Source: an uncultured Methylococcaceae bacterium
Lineage (GTDB): Bacteria; Pseudomonadota; Gammaproteobacteria; Methylococcales; Methylomonadaceae
Assembly: GCA_903945375.1 (NCBI GenBank)
Contig: CAJAVP010000057.1
Span: 1 to 53,536 of the forward strand
Direction: 5' to 3'
Length of the DNA: 53,536 nucleotides
In this document: in pieces, positions 1 through 9,486 of the stretch
Layout: the number at the start of each line of letters is the position of its first letter
Position numbering within the stretch: position 1 is the first letter of the stretch
Notes under the pieces: model-generated
Told to the model about the DNA's origin: nothing
The model's input: the letters and a program-made list of their open reading frames with translations, nothing else
Database searches by the model: none
Made by a program: the position numbers and the translations under genes

Positions 1-145
1 TATCGAACGCGGCTGTGAAATACCAGAAGGTACGGTCATCGGCGAAAACCGCGCAGACGATGAAAAACGCTTCCATGTCAGCCAAGGCGGTGTGGTCTTG
101 GTTACACCGGATATGTTGGGGCAACGGTTGCATTATGTCAGGTAA
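1..145 (+). CDS. glgC: Glucose-1-phosphate adenylyltransferase, C-terminal fragment
   Basis: The frame entering from the left edge (first full codon at base 2) encodes the last 47 residues of an ADP-glucose pyrophosphorylase, which makes ADP-glucose for glycogen synthesis. The tail contains the stretch [10 protein letters not shown] and the run [13 protein letters not shown], which close bacterial GlgC proteins. I recognise the family from this tail only; the catalytic part lies outside the window. The stop codon TAA at 143-145 shares its last base with the ATG of recQ (TAATG), so the two genes are probably translationally coupled in one transcript. Confidence 0.85.
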   Translation, partial: IERGCEIPEGTVIGENRADDEKRFHVSQGGVVLVTPDMLGQRLHYVR

Positions 146-1944
146 TGACTACACCTAGCCCAGCTGAGCAAGTTCTTAAAACGGTCTTTGGTTACGACCG
201 TTTTAGAGGTCATCAGCTCGCCATTATTAACCATCTTTTAGCCGGACACGATGCCTTAGTGCTCATGCCAACCGGCGGCGGCAAGTCGCTCTGTTATCAA
301 ATACCGTCCCTGCTCAGGGACGGCGTTGGCATTGTCATTTCGCCCTTGATCGCGCTAATGCAAGATCAAGTGACCGCCTTACTGCAATTAGGTGTTAAAG
401 CGGCCTTTTTAAATTCAGCCTTATCCTTTGAACAAGCCCGACTCGTTGAGCAGCAATTATTAGCCAACGAGCTGGATTTGTTATATATCGCGCCCGAACG
501 CTTAACTGCGGCACGGACATCCGCCTTGTTTAGTCAGCTCAAAATTGCCTTATTTGCCATCGACGAGGCGCACTGCGTTTCACAATGGGGACATGATTTC
601 CGTGCAGATTATCTGCAATTATCGTTATTGCATGAACAATACCCAAACATCCCACGCATTGCCTTAACCGCCACCGCAGACGAAAAAACCCAGCAAGAAA
701 TTGTCCTACGCTTAGGGTTAACCCATGCCCAACTGTTCCGCAGCGGCTTCGATCGTCCCAATATTCGTTATCGCATTGTCCAAAAACAAAATGCCAAACA
801 GCAATTACTCACTTTTATTGAAGCCGAGCATCTCGGCGATGCCGGTATTGTTTATTGCCTATCGCGTAAAAAAGTTGATGACACCAGCGCTTGGTTAACG
901 GCTCAAGGCATCAACGCCCTGCCCTATCATGCCGGCATGAGCAATGAGCTACGCAGTCGATATCAACAGCGTTTTTTAATGGAAGAAGGTTTGGTGATGG
1001 TTGCCACTATTGCGTTTGGCATGGGCATCGACAAACCCAATGTGCGCTTTGTTGCTCATTTAGACCTACCCAAAAGCGTCGAGGCGTATTATCAAGAAAC
1101 TGGACGTGCCGGACGTGATGGCCTACCCGCTAATGCGTGGATGGTGTATGGCTTGCAGGATGTCATCACTCTGCGGCGGATGCTCTCAGAATCCCCCGCT
1201 GACGAGGCGCATAAACGCATCGAATTTCATAAGCTGGATGCCATGCTGGCCTTATGTGAACAAGTGCATTGCCGCCGACAAGCCTTGTTAAGTTATTTTG
1301 GCGATCAACTGGATCAAGCGTGCGGCAATTGCGATACGTGTTTAGAACCGGTGCAAACCTGGGACGGCACACTCGCCGCACAACAGGCTTTATCGTGCGT
1401 GTATCGAAGCGGGCAACGGTTTGGCGTGCATTATCTGATTGATATTTTGCTGGGCAAAAGCAACGAGCGCATCATCAAACTGGAACATGACCGATTATCG
1501 ACGTTTGGAATTGGCAAAGCCTTAGATGAACAACAATGGCATTCTGTCTTTAGGCAATTGGTTGCGCGTGGTTTAGTTGCCGTTGATTTTGAACGCTTTG
1601 GTGCACTGCAACTCACCGATAGTTGCCGTCCGGTGTTGCGTGGTGAGCAAGCGTTGATGTTACGCAAAGATAGCAAACAAGAAAAAAGTAAACGCAGCAA
1701 AGGTACCAAAACGCTCACAGGGCAACGCACCAATTCACTCTGGGATGCCTTGCGCAACAAACGCAAAGACATTGCCGAAGTCCAAGGTGTACCGCCGTAT
1801 GTCATTTTTCACGATGCCACGCTGATGGCAATGCTAGAAGCTAAACCGAAAAACCGTCAACAAATGGCTCGAATTTCAGGCGTGGGGGCTCGCAAATTGG
1901 AGTTATATGCTGATGCGTTTTTAGCTGTTATCAACGAGCAATAA
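145..1944 (+). CDS. recQ: ATP-dependent DNA helicase RecQ
   Basis: This is a 3'-5' superfamily 2 DNA helicase acting in recombination and replication-fork repair in the cytoplasm. At 599 residues it is close to E. coli RecQ (609). The Walker A motif TGGGKS is at residues 43-48 (Lys47) and the DEAH box at 140-143, followed by the RecQ aromatic-rich loop (CVSQWGHDF). A zinc-binding set of four cysteines (one near 375, then CGNCDTC) precedes the winged-helix domain at about 405-510. An HRDC domain follows at about 530-597, ending in a helix-hairpin-like ISGVGARK. The start overlaps the glgC stop by one base. The only purine-rich stretch before it (AGG, 140-142) is too close to be a good ribosome site, which supports coupled translation. 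Nothing is missing, so function is very likely intact. Confidence 0.97.
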   Translation: MTTPSPAEQVLKTVFGYDRFRGHQLAIINHLLAGHDALVLMPTGGGKSLCYQIPSLLRDGVGIVISPLIALMQDQVTALLQLGVKAAFLNSALSFEQARLVEQQLLANELDLLYIAPERLTAARTSALFSQLKIALFAIDEAHCVSQWGHDFRADYLQLSLLHEQYPNIPRIALTATADEKTQQEIVLRLGLTHAQLFRSGFDRPNIRYRIVQKQNAKQQLLTFIEAEHLGDAGIVYCLSRKKVDDTSAWLTAQGINALPYHAGMSNELRSRYQQRFLMEEGLVMVATIAFGMGIDKPNVRFVAHLDLPKSVEAYYQETGRAGRDGLPANAWMVYGLQDVITLRRMLSESPADEAHKRIEFHKLDAMLALCEQVHCRRQALLSYFGDQLDQACGNCDTCLEPVQTWDGTLAAQQALSCVYRSGQRFGVHYLIDILLGKSNERIIKLEHDRLSTFGIGKALDEQQWHSVFRQLVARGLVAVDFERFGALQLTDSCRPVLRGEQALMLRKDSKQEKSKRSKGTKTLTGQRTNSLWDALRNKRKDIAEVQGVPPYVIFHDATLMAMLEAKPKNRQQMARISGVGARKLELYADAFLAVINEQ

Positions 1945-2156
1945 TAGCTTATCTGACCCCACAATCGAGTCTTTAAATTTATTTCGCATAGGCTTTAGTG
2001 TCATGCAGGTCGCCCAACAGAGGCTTTAAAGACTCAACCGTTTACGGACACCTCGCACAGTTTATTGAATTAGGGCTGTGGCATTAGCCCACTCTACCCT
2101 GCTAATCAAGCCATTGTTCCCGTCATAATGAGCATGACTGCTAACGAATGGTTTGG

Positions 2157-3254
2157 CTAGATCAAAAAACCATAACGTTTTAAACGGTGTCTTAGGATAT
2201 TTCTGCTGATGCCGAGTAAACGTCCAGTTTGTACTTGATTGTTTTCGCAATACTCATAAGCGGTGCGAAAAATAGCTTCCTCAATACTTTCAAATAAATT
2301 GGCATTAGGTTGTTCATATAAACTGGTGAGCGCAGACTCTAAGGCGTTGATCATGTTACTGGCTTTGCTGCTAGCATTCTCGTTTCTGGTAATCCGAAAA
2401 GCCAGATTTAGATGTAAATCGGCTTTATTGATGATGTTATTTTTGCAAATCAACAAAGAATGGTGGATGACATTTTCCAATTCACGAATGTTGCCAGGCC
2501 AAGCGTAAGCCAGTAAAGCACGTTCGGCATCGGCACTTAATTCAATACTCGTCAGTTGCAATCGCTTTCGATAACGATCAATAAAATGTTTGGTCAGTGG
2601 CAGGATATCGCCCGGTCTATCACGCAGAGGTAATAATTCAAAGGTGGCTACATTTAAGCGGTAATATAAATCTTCTCGAAAATGTCCCGCTTGTACCGCC
2701 TCGGCAAGATTGACATTGGTTGCTGCAACTAAACGTATATCAACAGGAATAGCGGTACGCGATCCGAGTCTAACGACTTCGCGCTCCTGCAAGACGCGCA
2801 AAATTTTTACTTGGGCCGCCAGAGGTAAATCACCGATTTCATCAAGAAACAAAGTCCCCCCATTCGCCGCTTCAAACCAACCTCCTCGCGTACTTAAAGC
2901 ACCGGTGAAGGCACCACGTTCATGACCAAATAATTCACTCTCCACCAGTGTCTCAGAGAATGCACCACAGTTTACCGCTATAAAAGGCCCATTATGTCGC
3001 TGACTCATCTTATGAACTTGCCTTGCTGCCAACTCTTTGCCCGTACCCGTTTCGCCGATAATCAGAACAGTGGCATCGCTCGGCGCAATCCGTCCGATGT
3101 ACTCTAATAAACGTACCGAATACGGATCAGCAAACACTAATGCCGTGGCACGAATAGACGTGGCGTGGGCATCTGGATTAGGCAACGTGATAACAGGATC
3201 ATTTGCCTGTCCCGTTAAAAAGGCTGAATTGTGACTTGAGTCCCAGTTGTCCAT
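2157..3254 (-). CDS. Sigma-54-dependent transcriptional activator without receiver domain (SfnR-like)
   Basis: This is an AAA+ bacterial enhancer-binding protein that would open sigma-54 promoters. The N-terminal part (1-55) is short and holds no receiver, GAF or PAS domain. The AAA+ core has Walker A GETGTGKE (67-74), the sigma-54 contact loop GAFTGA (114-119) and Walker B TLFLDE (134-139). A Fis-type helix-turn-helix forms the C-terminus (about 330-365). The receiver-less layout and the ALVFADP stretch just before the core resemble SfnR-type activators of sulfur metabolism in pseudomonads. That assignment comes from memory of the family and is moderate. Without a sensor domain its activity is probably set by its own expression or by a partner. 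It is divergent from the secreted binding protein at 3755, whose upstream region carries a sigma-54 promoter and a palindrome, so that gene is the obvious candidate target. Confidence 0.9.
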   Translation of the reverse strand: MDNWDSSHNSAFLTGQANDPVITLPNPDAHATSIRATALVFADPYSVRLLEYIGRIAPSDATVLIIGETGTGKELAARQVHKMSQRHNGPFIAVNCGAFSETLVESELFGHERGAFTGALSTRGGWFEAANGGTLFLDEIGDLPLAAQVKILRVLQEREVVRLGSRTAIPVDIRLVAATNVNLAEAVQAGHFREDLYYRLNVATFELLPLRDRPGDILPLTKHFIDRYRKRLQLTSIELSADAERALLAYAWPGNIRELENVIHHSLLICKNNIINKADLHLNLAFRITRNENASSKASNMINALESALTSLYEQPNANLFESIEEAIFRTAYEYCENNQVQTGRLLGISRNILRHRLKRYGFLI

Positions 3255-3600
3255 AGTAAAACCCTTGGCTAATAAAGCCTTAGTGATGATTAGGTTATTG
3301 TTCCGCCAATTTTTTTGTAATGATTCAAACCGCGCCTAAATATCTCGTCATCCCGGCAGATAATGTTCCCCTATCTATATTAGAGCGACTGAATAATTAC
3401 ATCTTTTTTGAGCGGTGAGTCATGAATAGGGACTTCGCATGTCCCCAATTTCGTCATAATTCTAATGGTATAGTTTTACTCTAGCAGCCTAGAAACGAAT
3501 AATAAAATGTTAAATACTGATGCTTGTATCGATTTTTTTGATATTAACCAGTGCAGTAAAGGTTTTGTTGTTTTGCTGCACGGCTTTCAACACCTAAGTA

Positions 3601-3635
3601 GCAACTCGCTGTTGCTCGAGCAACAGCCTGAGTTG
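3601..3635. promoter_or_regulatory. Palindromic upstream activator site, candidate enhancer for the sigma-54 activator
   Basis: A perfect 20-bp palindrome lies at 3608-3627, with half-site GCTGTTGCTC. It is flanked by CAACTC on the left and GAGTTG on the right, so the symmetry extends to about 35 bp with a 2-base bulge on the right. Its centre is about 61 bp upstream of the -24 GG of the sigma-54 promoter, or about 86 bp upstream of the expected transcription start. That is the usual distance for an enhancer-binding protein site. Binding by the adjacent activator is inferred from position. Confidence 0.65.
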
Positions 3636-3676
3636 ACTTAAGTTTAAAATTATCTTTAAAAATAGCTGGTTAAGTT

Positions 3677-3694
3677 TTGGCATAGCGAATGCAG
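3677..3694 (+). promoter_or_regulatory. Sigma-54 (-24/-12) promoter
   Basis: The element reads TTGGCATAGCGAATGCAG. The -24 GG is at 3679-3680 and the -12 GC at 3691-3692, exactly the invariant spacing of the TGGCAC-N5-TTGC consensus. Only three informative positions differ from consensus. Transcription should begin near 3704, leaving a leader of about 50 bases before the ATG at 3755. It faces the secreted binding protein and lies next to a divergently encoded sigma-54 activator. Confidence 0.75.
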
Positions 3695-3754
3695 TATCAC
3701 GAATGTCTACTTTTTTAGATAAGTGATTTTTTGATGACGTTCTGGAGATAAACG

Positions 3755-5431
3755 ATGAAAAAACTTAACACGTTGGCGGCAATGATTCCGCTGTTAATCG
3801 GTACGCAAACGGCTTTTGCTTTGACACCTTGGAGTAATGGAAGTCCTAATATTACGGTTTATACCTCTGGAGGTGCCGCGCAAGACAAAGCCTACGGTCA
3901 AGTCGTTTCAACCACGCTGGCAGCACCAGGTAGTTTAGATACCTTCGGCGATGTCGATCCAGCTACGGGCTCAGTAGGCTCTCGTTGGACGGCGTATTAT
4001 TTTACGGGCAATGCGAACTTAGGCGCTGGCTTGGCGGGTAAGAAAATCTTGCTAGAAAAACGTTCTTATGGTGCAGCGGGATACGGTGTAGTTCCGCTAC
4101 TGAGCAATTTACCTATTGAACATTTAAAAGTAGCCGGATTGCCCCAATCGGCATGGGATGCAAACGGCACGCAACAATGGAAAAAAACGATTGATGCCAG
4201 TAATGCAAGCAAGTATTTACTTAAGACTAAATCAGATGGTGGATTTTTGGGTGTTGATCCCTCGATTTTATTAAAACCAGGAACTGAAAACTATCCATTG
4301 CCCGTTAATGAACTAACAACCGGTTTACCTGAAGCGGGCTGGCCTTTGGGTATCAAACAAATTACCACGACGGGCGATAATGCTTTCACTATCGTACCAA
4401 CTGGCGGTTTGGTGTATGGCGTTGCGGTCACTTTGGACTTATATAAAGTGTTACAAGTGGCACAAATTAAAGCGGGAAGTTTATCCAGCAGTACGGTTGT
4501 GGGTAGTTATGACGAAGCCAGCTTGCCTAATCTTAATCGTAATGTGCTGGCCTCGTTGCTAGCAGGCAAAATCGGTACTTGGGAACAATTCAAAATTATT
4601 GATAAGACTGACAGTAACACCGTAAAAACACTATTAGACAGCAGTATTTTAACGGCGGCCGGTGTTACTGCGCCGTATAAAGAAGCCACTACGGGCAGTA
4701 ATTTAACGCCGGTTGCGGTGGGACGTCGTAATAATGGCGCGGCGATTGGCGCTGTGGCGTATGCTAAATTTCTCAATTATCCGGCAACGAGCAATGCAGT
4801 CGCTCCAGCAAGTAAAACGGCAAATAGCGCAGTCGATGAAGATGCGTCTTTACCTATTGTTAAAGCGGCGGGTGGTGCTTCAGAAACGAGTAACTTATTA
4901 AAAGATTGGCAAAATGGCACGAATGCAACGGGCTTTAATAATGTGCCAGATGGTTCTGCTTACGCTAAACGTTGGGGTATTGCTATTAATAGTGCTGATC
5001 GAAACAGTAGTGTAGCGGCAACAGGATCCGGTGGTGATCCGTGGCGTTATATTCGTATCGATGGTTATGCGCCAACCTTGGAAAATGTAGCCGCAGGTGT
5101 TTATCCGCATTGGGCGGAGGGCGTGGTGTTATATCGCACGTATAAATCGGGAGATCCACTTTGGTCGCTTAAAATTAAGTTACTCAAAACATTTGCGGAT
5201 GATTTGGGCAGTCCTAGCGTAGCGAATGCCGTAAATACAACTCAAGCTTGGGGTAAAACGGGGATTTTTGCGACCACCGCTGATCCACGCGGCTTTGTCG
5301 CCAGAGTACCTTTTGATAATACCAATCCTGTCGTGCCGTTTACACATAAAGTCAGTGGATTGACACACACTGAAATCGTCCCTGTGGCAGATGCAGCGGC
5401 AACCGCTGGTCTCGCCATTCAGTTAAAGTAG
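3755..5431 (+). CDS. Secreted PstS-like substrate-binding protein
   Basis: A 558-residue exported protein. Residues 1-22 form a signal peptide ending in the cleavage site AFA, and a ribosome site GGAG (3744-3747) precedes the ATG. The mature protein has features of the type 2 periplasmic-binding-protein fold as in phosphate-binding PstS: an opening beta strand NITVYTSGGAAQDKAY, a segment near residues 258-278 like the PstS segment that reads roughly 'L-x-x-IFxGKIxxW' (here LASLLAGKIGTWEQF), and near 428-458 RIDGYAPTLENV followed by an aromatic segment. It is longer than PstS (about 340) because of insertions. No permease or ATPase gene is nearby, so transport cannot be assumed; it may instead bind and store a ligand or sit at the cell surface. 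The sigma-54 promoter upstream suggests nutrient-limitation control. The ligand is unknown. Confidence 0.75.
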   Translation: MKKLNTLAAMIPLLIGTQTAFALTPWSNGSPNITVYTSGGAAQDKAYGQVVSTTLAAPGSLDTFGDVDPATGSVGSRWTAYYFTGNANLGAGLAGKKILLEKRSYGAAGYGVVPLLSNLPIEHLKVAGLPQSAWDANGTQQWKKTIDASNASKYLLKTKSDGGFLGVDPSILLKPGTENYPLPVNELTTGLPEAGWPLGIKQITTTGDNAFTIVPTGGLVYGVAVTLDLYKVLQVAQIKAGSLSSSTVVGSYDEASLPNLNRNVLASLLAGKIGTWEQFKIIDKTDSNTVKTLLDSSILTAAGVTAPYKEATTGSNLTPVAVGRRNNGAAIGAVAYAKFLNYPATSNAVAPASKTANSAVDEDASLPIVKAAGGASETSNLLKDWQNGTNATGFNNVPDGSAYAKRWGIAINSADRNSSVAATGSGGDPWRYIRIDGYAPTLENVAAGVYPHWAEGVVLYRTYKSGDPLWSLKIKLLKTFADDLGSPSVANAVNTTQAWGKTGIFATTADPRGFVARVPFDNTNPVVPFTHKVSGLTHTEIVPVADAAATAGLAIQLK

Positions 5432-5472
5432 GTCAGCTCTCAATTACCTGCCGACACGGCAGCGTATCTCCG

Positions 5473-5508
5473 AAGCGCATGACACATCGAGGTGTCATGC
5501 GCTTTTTT
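5473..5508 (+). terminator. Rho-independent terminator
   Basis: An 11-bp GC-rich stem (GCGCATGACAC at 5475-5485, GTGTCATGCGC at 5492-5502) with a 6-base loop is followed by a run of six T. It ends transcription of the PstS-like gene. The AA before the stem lets it pair further, but there is no good T-run on the opposite strand. Confidence 0.92.
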
Positions 5509-5630
5509 AATGCTAAATAGGTCTTCCAACTTAAAGCGGGACATAAAAATAGCCAAGGCGTGTGTTACGCCTAAAGACACAGTAACACTGGAGTCCGATA
5601 GCTTTAGAGGCAGTGAAAGTATTATGATTT

Positions 5631-5662
5631 TAGTCTCCCCCCTTTGAAAAAGGCGGGGCTAG
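5631..5662. repeat. CCCCCCTTT/AAAGGCGGGG palindromic intergenic repeat
   Basis: A short inverted repeat pairs a C-rich run followed by CCTTT with AAAGG followed by CGGGG around a GAA loop, flanked by TAG and CTA. This matches the look of the widespread CCCCCTTT-type intergenic palindromes seen in several bacterial lineages. It sits between the convergent PstS-like and diguanylate cyclase genes. On the minus strand the stem is not followed by an adjacent long T-run, so a terminator role is uncertain. Confidence 0.5.
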
Positions 5663-5701
5663 AGGCATTTTCAACACAACCATTTTTTAATAGCCTTTTT
5701 C

Positions 5702-8700
5702 TTAACTTAATGGCAGTGAGCCCTTTTGATACAAACGGAAGCAATTTTTGCCGGCGTGTTTAGCGGTATACATAGCCTGATCCGCCTTTCTCAGCAAAGT
5801 CTCATGGTCATGTCCGTGCACTGGAAACAAACTGACTCCGATGCTCGCCCCAACAAAAGAAGAATGATGATTAATTTGTATAGGCGCTGATACACAGGTG
5901 ATTAATCTATCCAGCATGGCAAGATACTCTTCTTGTTGATTAATGCCATTTAATAAAATTGCAAATTCGTCCCCGCCTAAACGTGCCACTGTATCGCCCG
6001 CCCGAATTGTCCGACTAATACGATGACCGACTTCGATTAATACCCAATCGCCGGCTTCGTGTCCCAGTTCATCATTTATCGGCTTGAAGCCATCTAAATC
6101 CAAATAGCAGACACACAGCATTTCGTTATTGCGCTGAGCTTGAGCAATGCTTTGCTGCATTCGGTCAGCTAATAATAAGCGGTTAGGCAGCCCGGTTAGC
6201 GCGTCGTGATGGGCAATACTCTCTAATTGCTGCTGATGTTCTTTGATATAAGTAATGTCAGAAGAAATGGCTAGGTAATGGATAATCTCATTATTTTCGT
6301 TAGTGATGGTGGAAACTGTTAGCAAAACGGCATAGACCTCACCGGATTTCTTGCGATTCCAAAGCTCGCCACTCCATGAGCCTTGATCATGAATAGTTTT
6401 CCACATGGCAGCATAGAAATCGTGATTTTGATGACCTGACTGTAATATCCTAGGATTTTTACCAAGAACTTCGTCACGCTCATAACCGGTTATTTGGGTA
6501 AATGCCTTATTCACATCGACAATATTGCGATTGGCATCCGTAATAATGATGGATTCTTGTGCAAAATCAAAAACATGTGCCGCCAAACGAAGATCTTCTT
6601 CGATCTTTTTTAACTCCGTGATATCTGAAAGAATGCCATTCCACAGCGTATCCCCATTATCTTGTCGTTGTAGCGTCGCATGATTTCTTATCCATTTAAG
6701 CTGCCCTGAACGGGTTTGCACGCGATACTCATGATCCCAGCTCTCCATATTTTTCTGAGCGATAATCAATGAGCGTTGGTAGCTAGGCAAGTCATCCGGC
6801 ACGATGAGATCGGTGATGGTGTGCGGATTGTGATAAACATCGGCAACGGGGATCATAAACAACAATTCAACGCCTTTACTAATAAAAACATAATTGCCAT
6901 TACCCTCGCTGTTTAGAATAAGTTGATAAACAACCCCAGGAACCGCTGCGGTCATATCAATGAGTTGCTGCTGAGTACTGAGAGCCAATTGCTCGGCAAG
7001 TACGCGTTCAGTAATATCATGAACAGTCCCTATCATCCGGAACGCCTTGCCGTTGTCATCACGTTGCACTTTACCTTGAGCATGAACCGTGCGAATACCT
7101 TTGGATTTAGATATCACTCGATGCTCAACATCATAAGGCAAATCATTTTTGATTGCGGCGTTAATGGTGACTAAAACCTTACCCAGATCATCAGGATGAA
7201 CAGATTGCTGAAACACAGCAAAACTGGGTGGTATGGATTTATTATCCGGCACATAAATTTCTGCGGCCTCATCCGACCAAGTGGCAGATCCATCAATAAT
7301 ATTCCAATCCCAACTACCCAGATGAGCGATATGTTGTGCTTCATTAAGCATTTCCTGGCTTTTTAATAACTCAACCTGAATAGCTCGAATTGCATCGACG
7401 TCAACACACGAGCCAATGTAACCCACAAACTCGCCCTTATTATCGAAGCGCGGCATACCATGATCATGAATCCAGCGATATTCGCCGCTATGATGTTTTA
7501 AGCGATATTCCATACTAAAGGCTTGGCGGAGATCAAAATTTTGTACGTAATAATCTAAACATCGCTGAAAATCTTCTGGGTGTACGCCCTCAGCCCAACC
7601 ATTACCATACTCTTCTTCCATGCTGCGACCGGTAAAATCCAGCCAACCTTGACTAAACCAGTAACGGAGTTTGTCTGTTCCAGCCAGCCAGATTAATAGT
7701 GGAGCGGCGTTGGCGATATTCCGAAAGCGTTGTTCACTTTCTTTTAGAATTTCCTCATTTTGTTTAAACTCGGTGATATCGCTGTGTGCAATGACCGCAC
7801 CTTGATTGTCAAAGTTTAAAGGGGTGACCTTCATTTTGAACCAGAGAATTTGCTTAGGGGTTTCGCAAGGGTATTCCAACGCGAAACTGGGTAATTGCTT
7901 ATCTAATACGGCTTTAATACCGTTATAAACATCTTTTTGAATACTCTCTTCATCGGCTAACGAGCTCGTGTTACAGGTATCCAAATAATTGATACCAACA
8001 CTACAAACATCCGATTTTTCATTGGATTGAAAGCCGTTGTCACGCATAAACTGTTGCCAAGACTGGTTGACCATAGTGATGAAGCCCTTGTGATCAATCA
8101 CCGCGATTTCATCCGACACCGAGTCCAAGATAGCGCGGACAAACGCTTGACTTTCTTTTAAGGAATTATTAGCAGCCTCGGCGGCTAATATGGCGTTTTG
8201 CCGTTCTCTTATGTACAACGATAAGATTAACCCCGCTATTGTAAGAATTAATATATAAAACCAGAAATTCAATAAATGCGTATTTTCAAAATCGTTGGCA
8301 AAAAATCCAAAATCGTGCGTGATACCATTAAGCGCTTGACCAGCGGTTAAGACAATAACGAGACTAACCCCATGCCGACCAAAACGAACCGCCGCCCATG
8401 ATAAAAAGGGGAAAACCCAATAACCGCGAACAAACACCATAAAAGTGTCGGCAAACAAATTTTGGAAAAGTATTTGATTAACTAAAGCCAGCAAACAAAA
8501 ACAAGCTAGCATTTCCAGAAATCGATATTTGACAAACCAACTGCGTGGCCATTTATGCCAAATTAAAAGTAATGGTGTGATTAGAATAATACCTAGGACA
8601 TCGCCTTGCCACCAGTTCACTATGGCGGATATCAGCACTGAACTTGGAATGATGTTAAACCCGTACAACGCTAAACTGCCAAGCGTTGCAGCAACGGTGG

Positions 8701-9106
8701 CCGCCAGACCGCCAACAACGTTGAGACAAATATAATCGTGAAGCGAATCAAGGGAAGGTTTGAAATGGCGACAATGAGCCAGTAACCAATATCCCGCTAA
8801 AGACTCTAAGGTATTACCGCCAGCAATACTGATTGAAAGCCCGAGTGAATTATCCACCCAAAGATTGGCACCTAAAGCACCTAAAAAAACACCAACAGAA
8901 TAATGTTTGCCATAAAGAAGTAATGCTGCCAATGCCAGTCCACTCGGTGGCCAGACTAAACTGACGTTACCATTGTGTAGAGAAAAATTAGCAAGGGAAA
9001 TTTCAGCAAGTAAGGCGTAAGTAACCGCCAACAGCAGTGTTTTAAATCCTACTGAAATAAGTGTATCAATTTGAATGTTTTTTAATACGGTAGAACGCTG
9101 AACCAT
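5702..9106 (-). CDS. MASE1-PAS(x5)-GGDEF diguanylate cyclase
   Basis: A 1134-residue inner-membrane signalling protein predicted to make c-di-GMP from two GTP. Residues about 15-310 are a MASE1-type sensor with eight or so hydrophobic helices. Five PAS-like modules follow, at about 325-450, 465-590, 590-715, 715-840 and 845-965; the second, third and fourth look like PAS_3/PAC pairs. The catalytic domain spans about 970-1130 and has an intact signature RLGGDEF. An RxxD motif (RAGD) five residues before GGDEF matches the product-inhibition I-site. There is no EAL domain. A purine-rich AAGAGA precedes the ATG. The last PAS and GGDEF parts are closely similar to those of the protein at 25060-27558, so the two are paralogues. 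The signal sensed is unknown. Confidence 0.93.
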   Translation of the reverse strand: MVQRSTVLKNIQIDTLISVGFKTLLLAVTYALLAEISLANFSLHNGNVSLVWPPSGLALAALLLYGKHYSVGVFLGALGANLWVDNSLGLSISIAGGNTLESLAGYWLLAHCRHFKPSLDSLHDYICLNVVGGLAATVAATLGSLALYGFNIIPSSVLISAIVNWWQGDVLGIILITPLLLIWHKWPRSWFVKYRFLEMLACFCLLALVNQILFQNLFADTFMVFVRGYWVFPFLSWAAVRFGRHGVSLVIVLTAGQALNGITHDFGFFANDFENTHLLNFWFYILILTIAGLILSLYIRERQNAILAAEAANNSLKESQAFVRAILDSVSDEIAVIDHKGFITMVNQSWQQFMRDNGFQSNEKSDVCSVGINYLDTCNTSSLADEESIQKDVYNGIKAVLDKQLPSFALEYPCETPKQILWFKMKVTPLNFDNQGAVIAHSDITEFKQNEEILKESEQRFRNIANAAPLLIWLAGTDKLRYWFSQGWLDFTGRSMEEEYGNGWAEGVHPEDFQRCLDYYVQNFDLRQAFSMEYRLKHHSGEYRWIHDHGMPRFDNKGEFVGYIGSCVDVDAIRAIQVELLKSQEMLNEAQHIAHLGSWDWNIIDGSATWSDEAAEIYVPDNKSIPPSFAVFQQSVHPDDLGKVLVTINAAIKNDLPYDVEHRVISKSKGIRTVHAQGKVQRDDNGKAFRMIGTVHDITERVLAEQLALSTQQQLIDMTAAVPGVVYQLILNSEGNGNYVFISKGVELLFMIPVADVYHNPHTITDLIVPDDLPSYQRSLIIAQKNMESWDHEYRVQTRSGQLKWIRNHATLQRQDNGDTLWNGILSDITELKKIEEDLRLAAHVFDFAQESIIITDANRNIVDVNKAFTQITGYERDEVLGKNPRILQSGHQNHDFYAAMWKTIHDQGSWSGELWNRKKSGEVYAVLLTVSTITNENNEIIHYLAISSDITYIKEHQQQLESIAHHDALTGLPNRLLLADRMQQSIAQAQRNNEMLCVCYLDLDGFKPINDELGHEAGDWVLIEVGHRISRTIRAGDTVARLGGDEFAILLNGINQQEEYLAMLDRLITCVSAPIQINHHSSFVGASIGVSLFPVHGHDHETLLRKADQAMYTAKHAGKNCFRLYQKGSLPLS

Positions 9107-9486
9107 TAGATTCTCTTAACAACCGATACTTCATTAGAGACATTGCTGAGACAGACAGAGACTGTGTAGAAATAGACAGAAAACCTATTCTTTAAACTTC
9201 CACGTTGGCCAAACAAAGTAATTAAAACTGTAAGGATATTAACAACCTGAACTCATGTATGGAGCTATTTTGGCAGCATTATTCCAAAAAATAAAGTAAT
9301 TACAGCATTTTCAAGTTCTCTTAATAATAAGCCGGAGTAAAACAGTCGCGTAGAGCGGATAAGCGATAGCGCCATCCGCCAATGATCGTTAAGGTGAGGC
9401 GCTAACGCTTATGTACCCTACCGAGCTGTAAGCAAAGCTTGCACGCCAGTCGCACACCGTTGTTCACTTTATGTGATGCTCGCTCC
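9107..9486. other. Intergenic region with palindromic repeat element
   Basis: This 380-bp gap separates the glycosyltransferase from the downstream diguanylate cyclase. Around 9350-9430 there is an imperfect palindromic element: GCGGAT (9355-9360) pairs with ATCCGC (9374-9379) around AGCG-rich bases. An adjacent GCGCTAACGCTTATG stretch resembles the degenerate GCG-rich intergenic repeats of gammaproteobacteria. I see no convincing gene in the rest. The promoter of the cyclase should lie at 9107-9300. Confidence 0.45.

Noticed and set aside
3429-3445. GGGAC...GTCCC inverted repeat as a terminator
   Set aside because: The stem is five base pairs, has no T-run and lies at the 5' side of both divergent genes, where a terminator is not expected.
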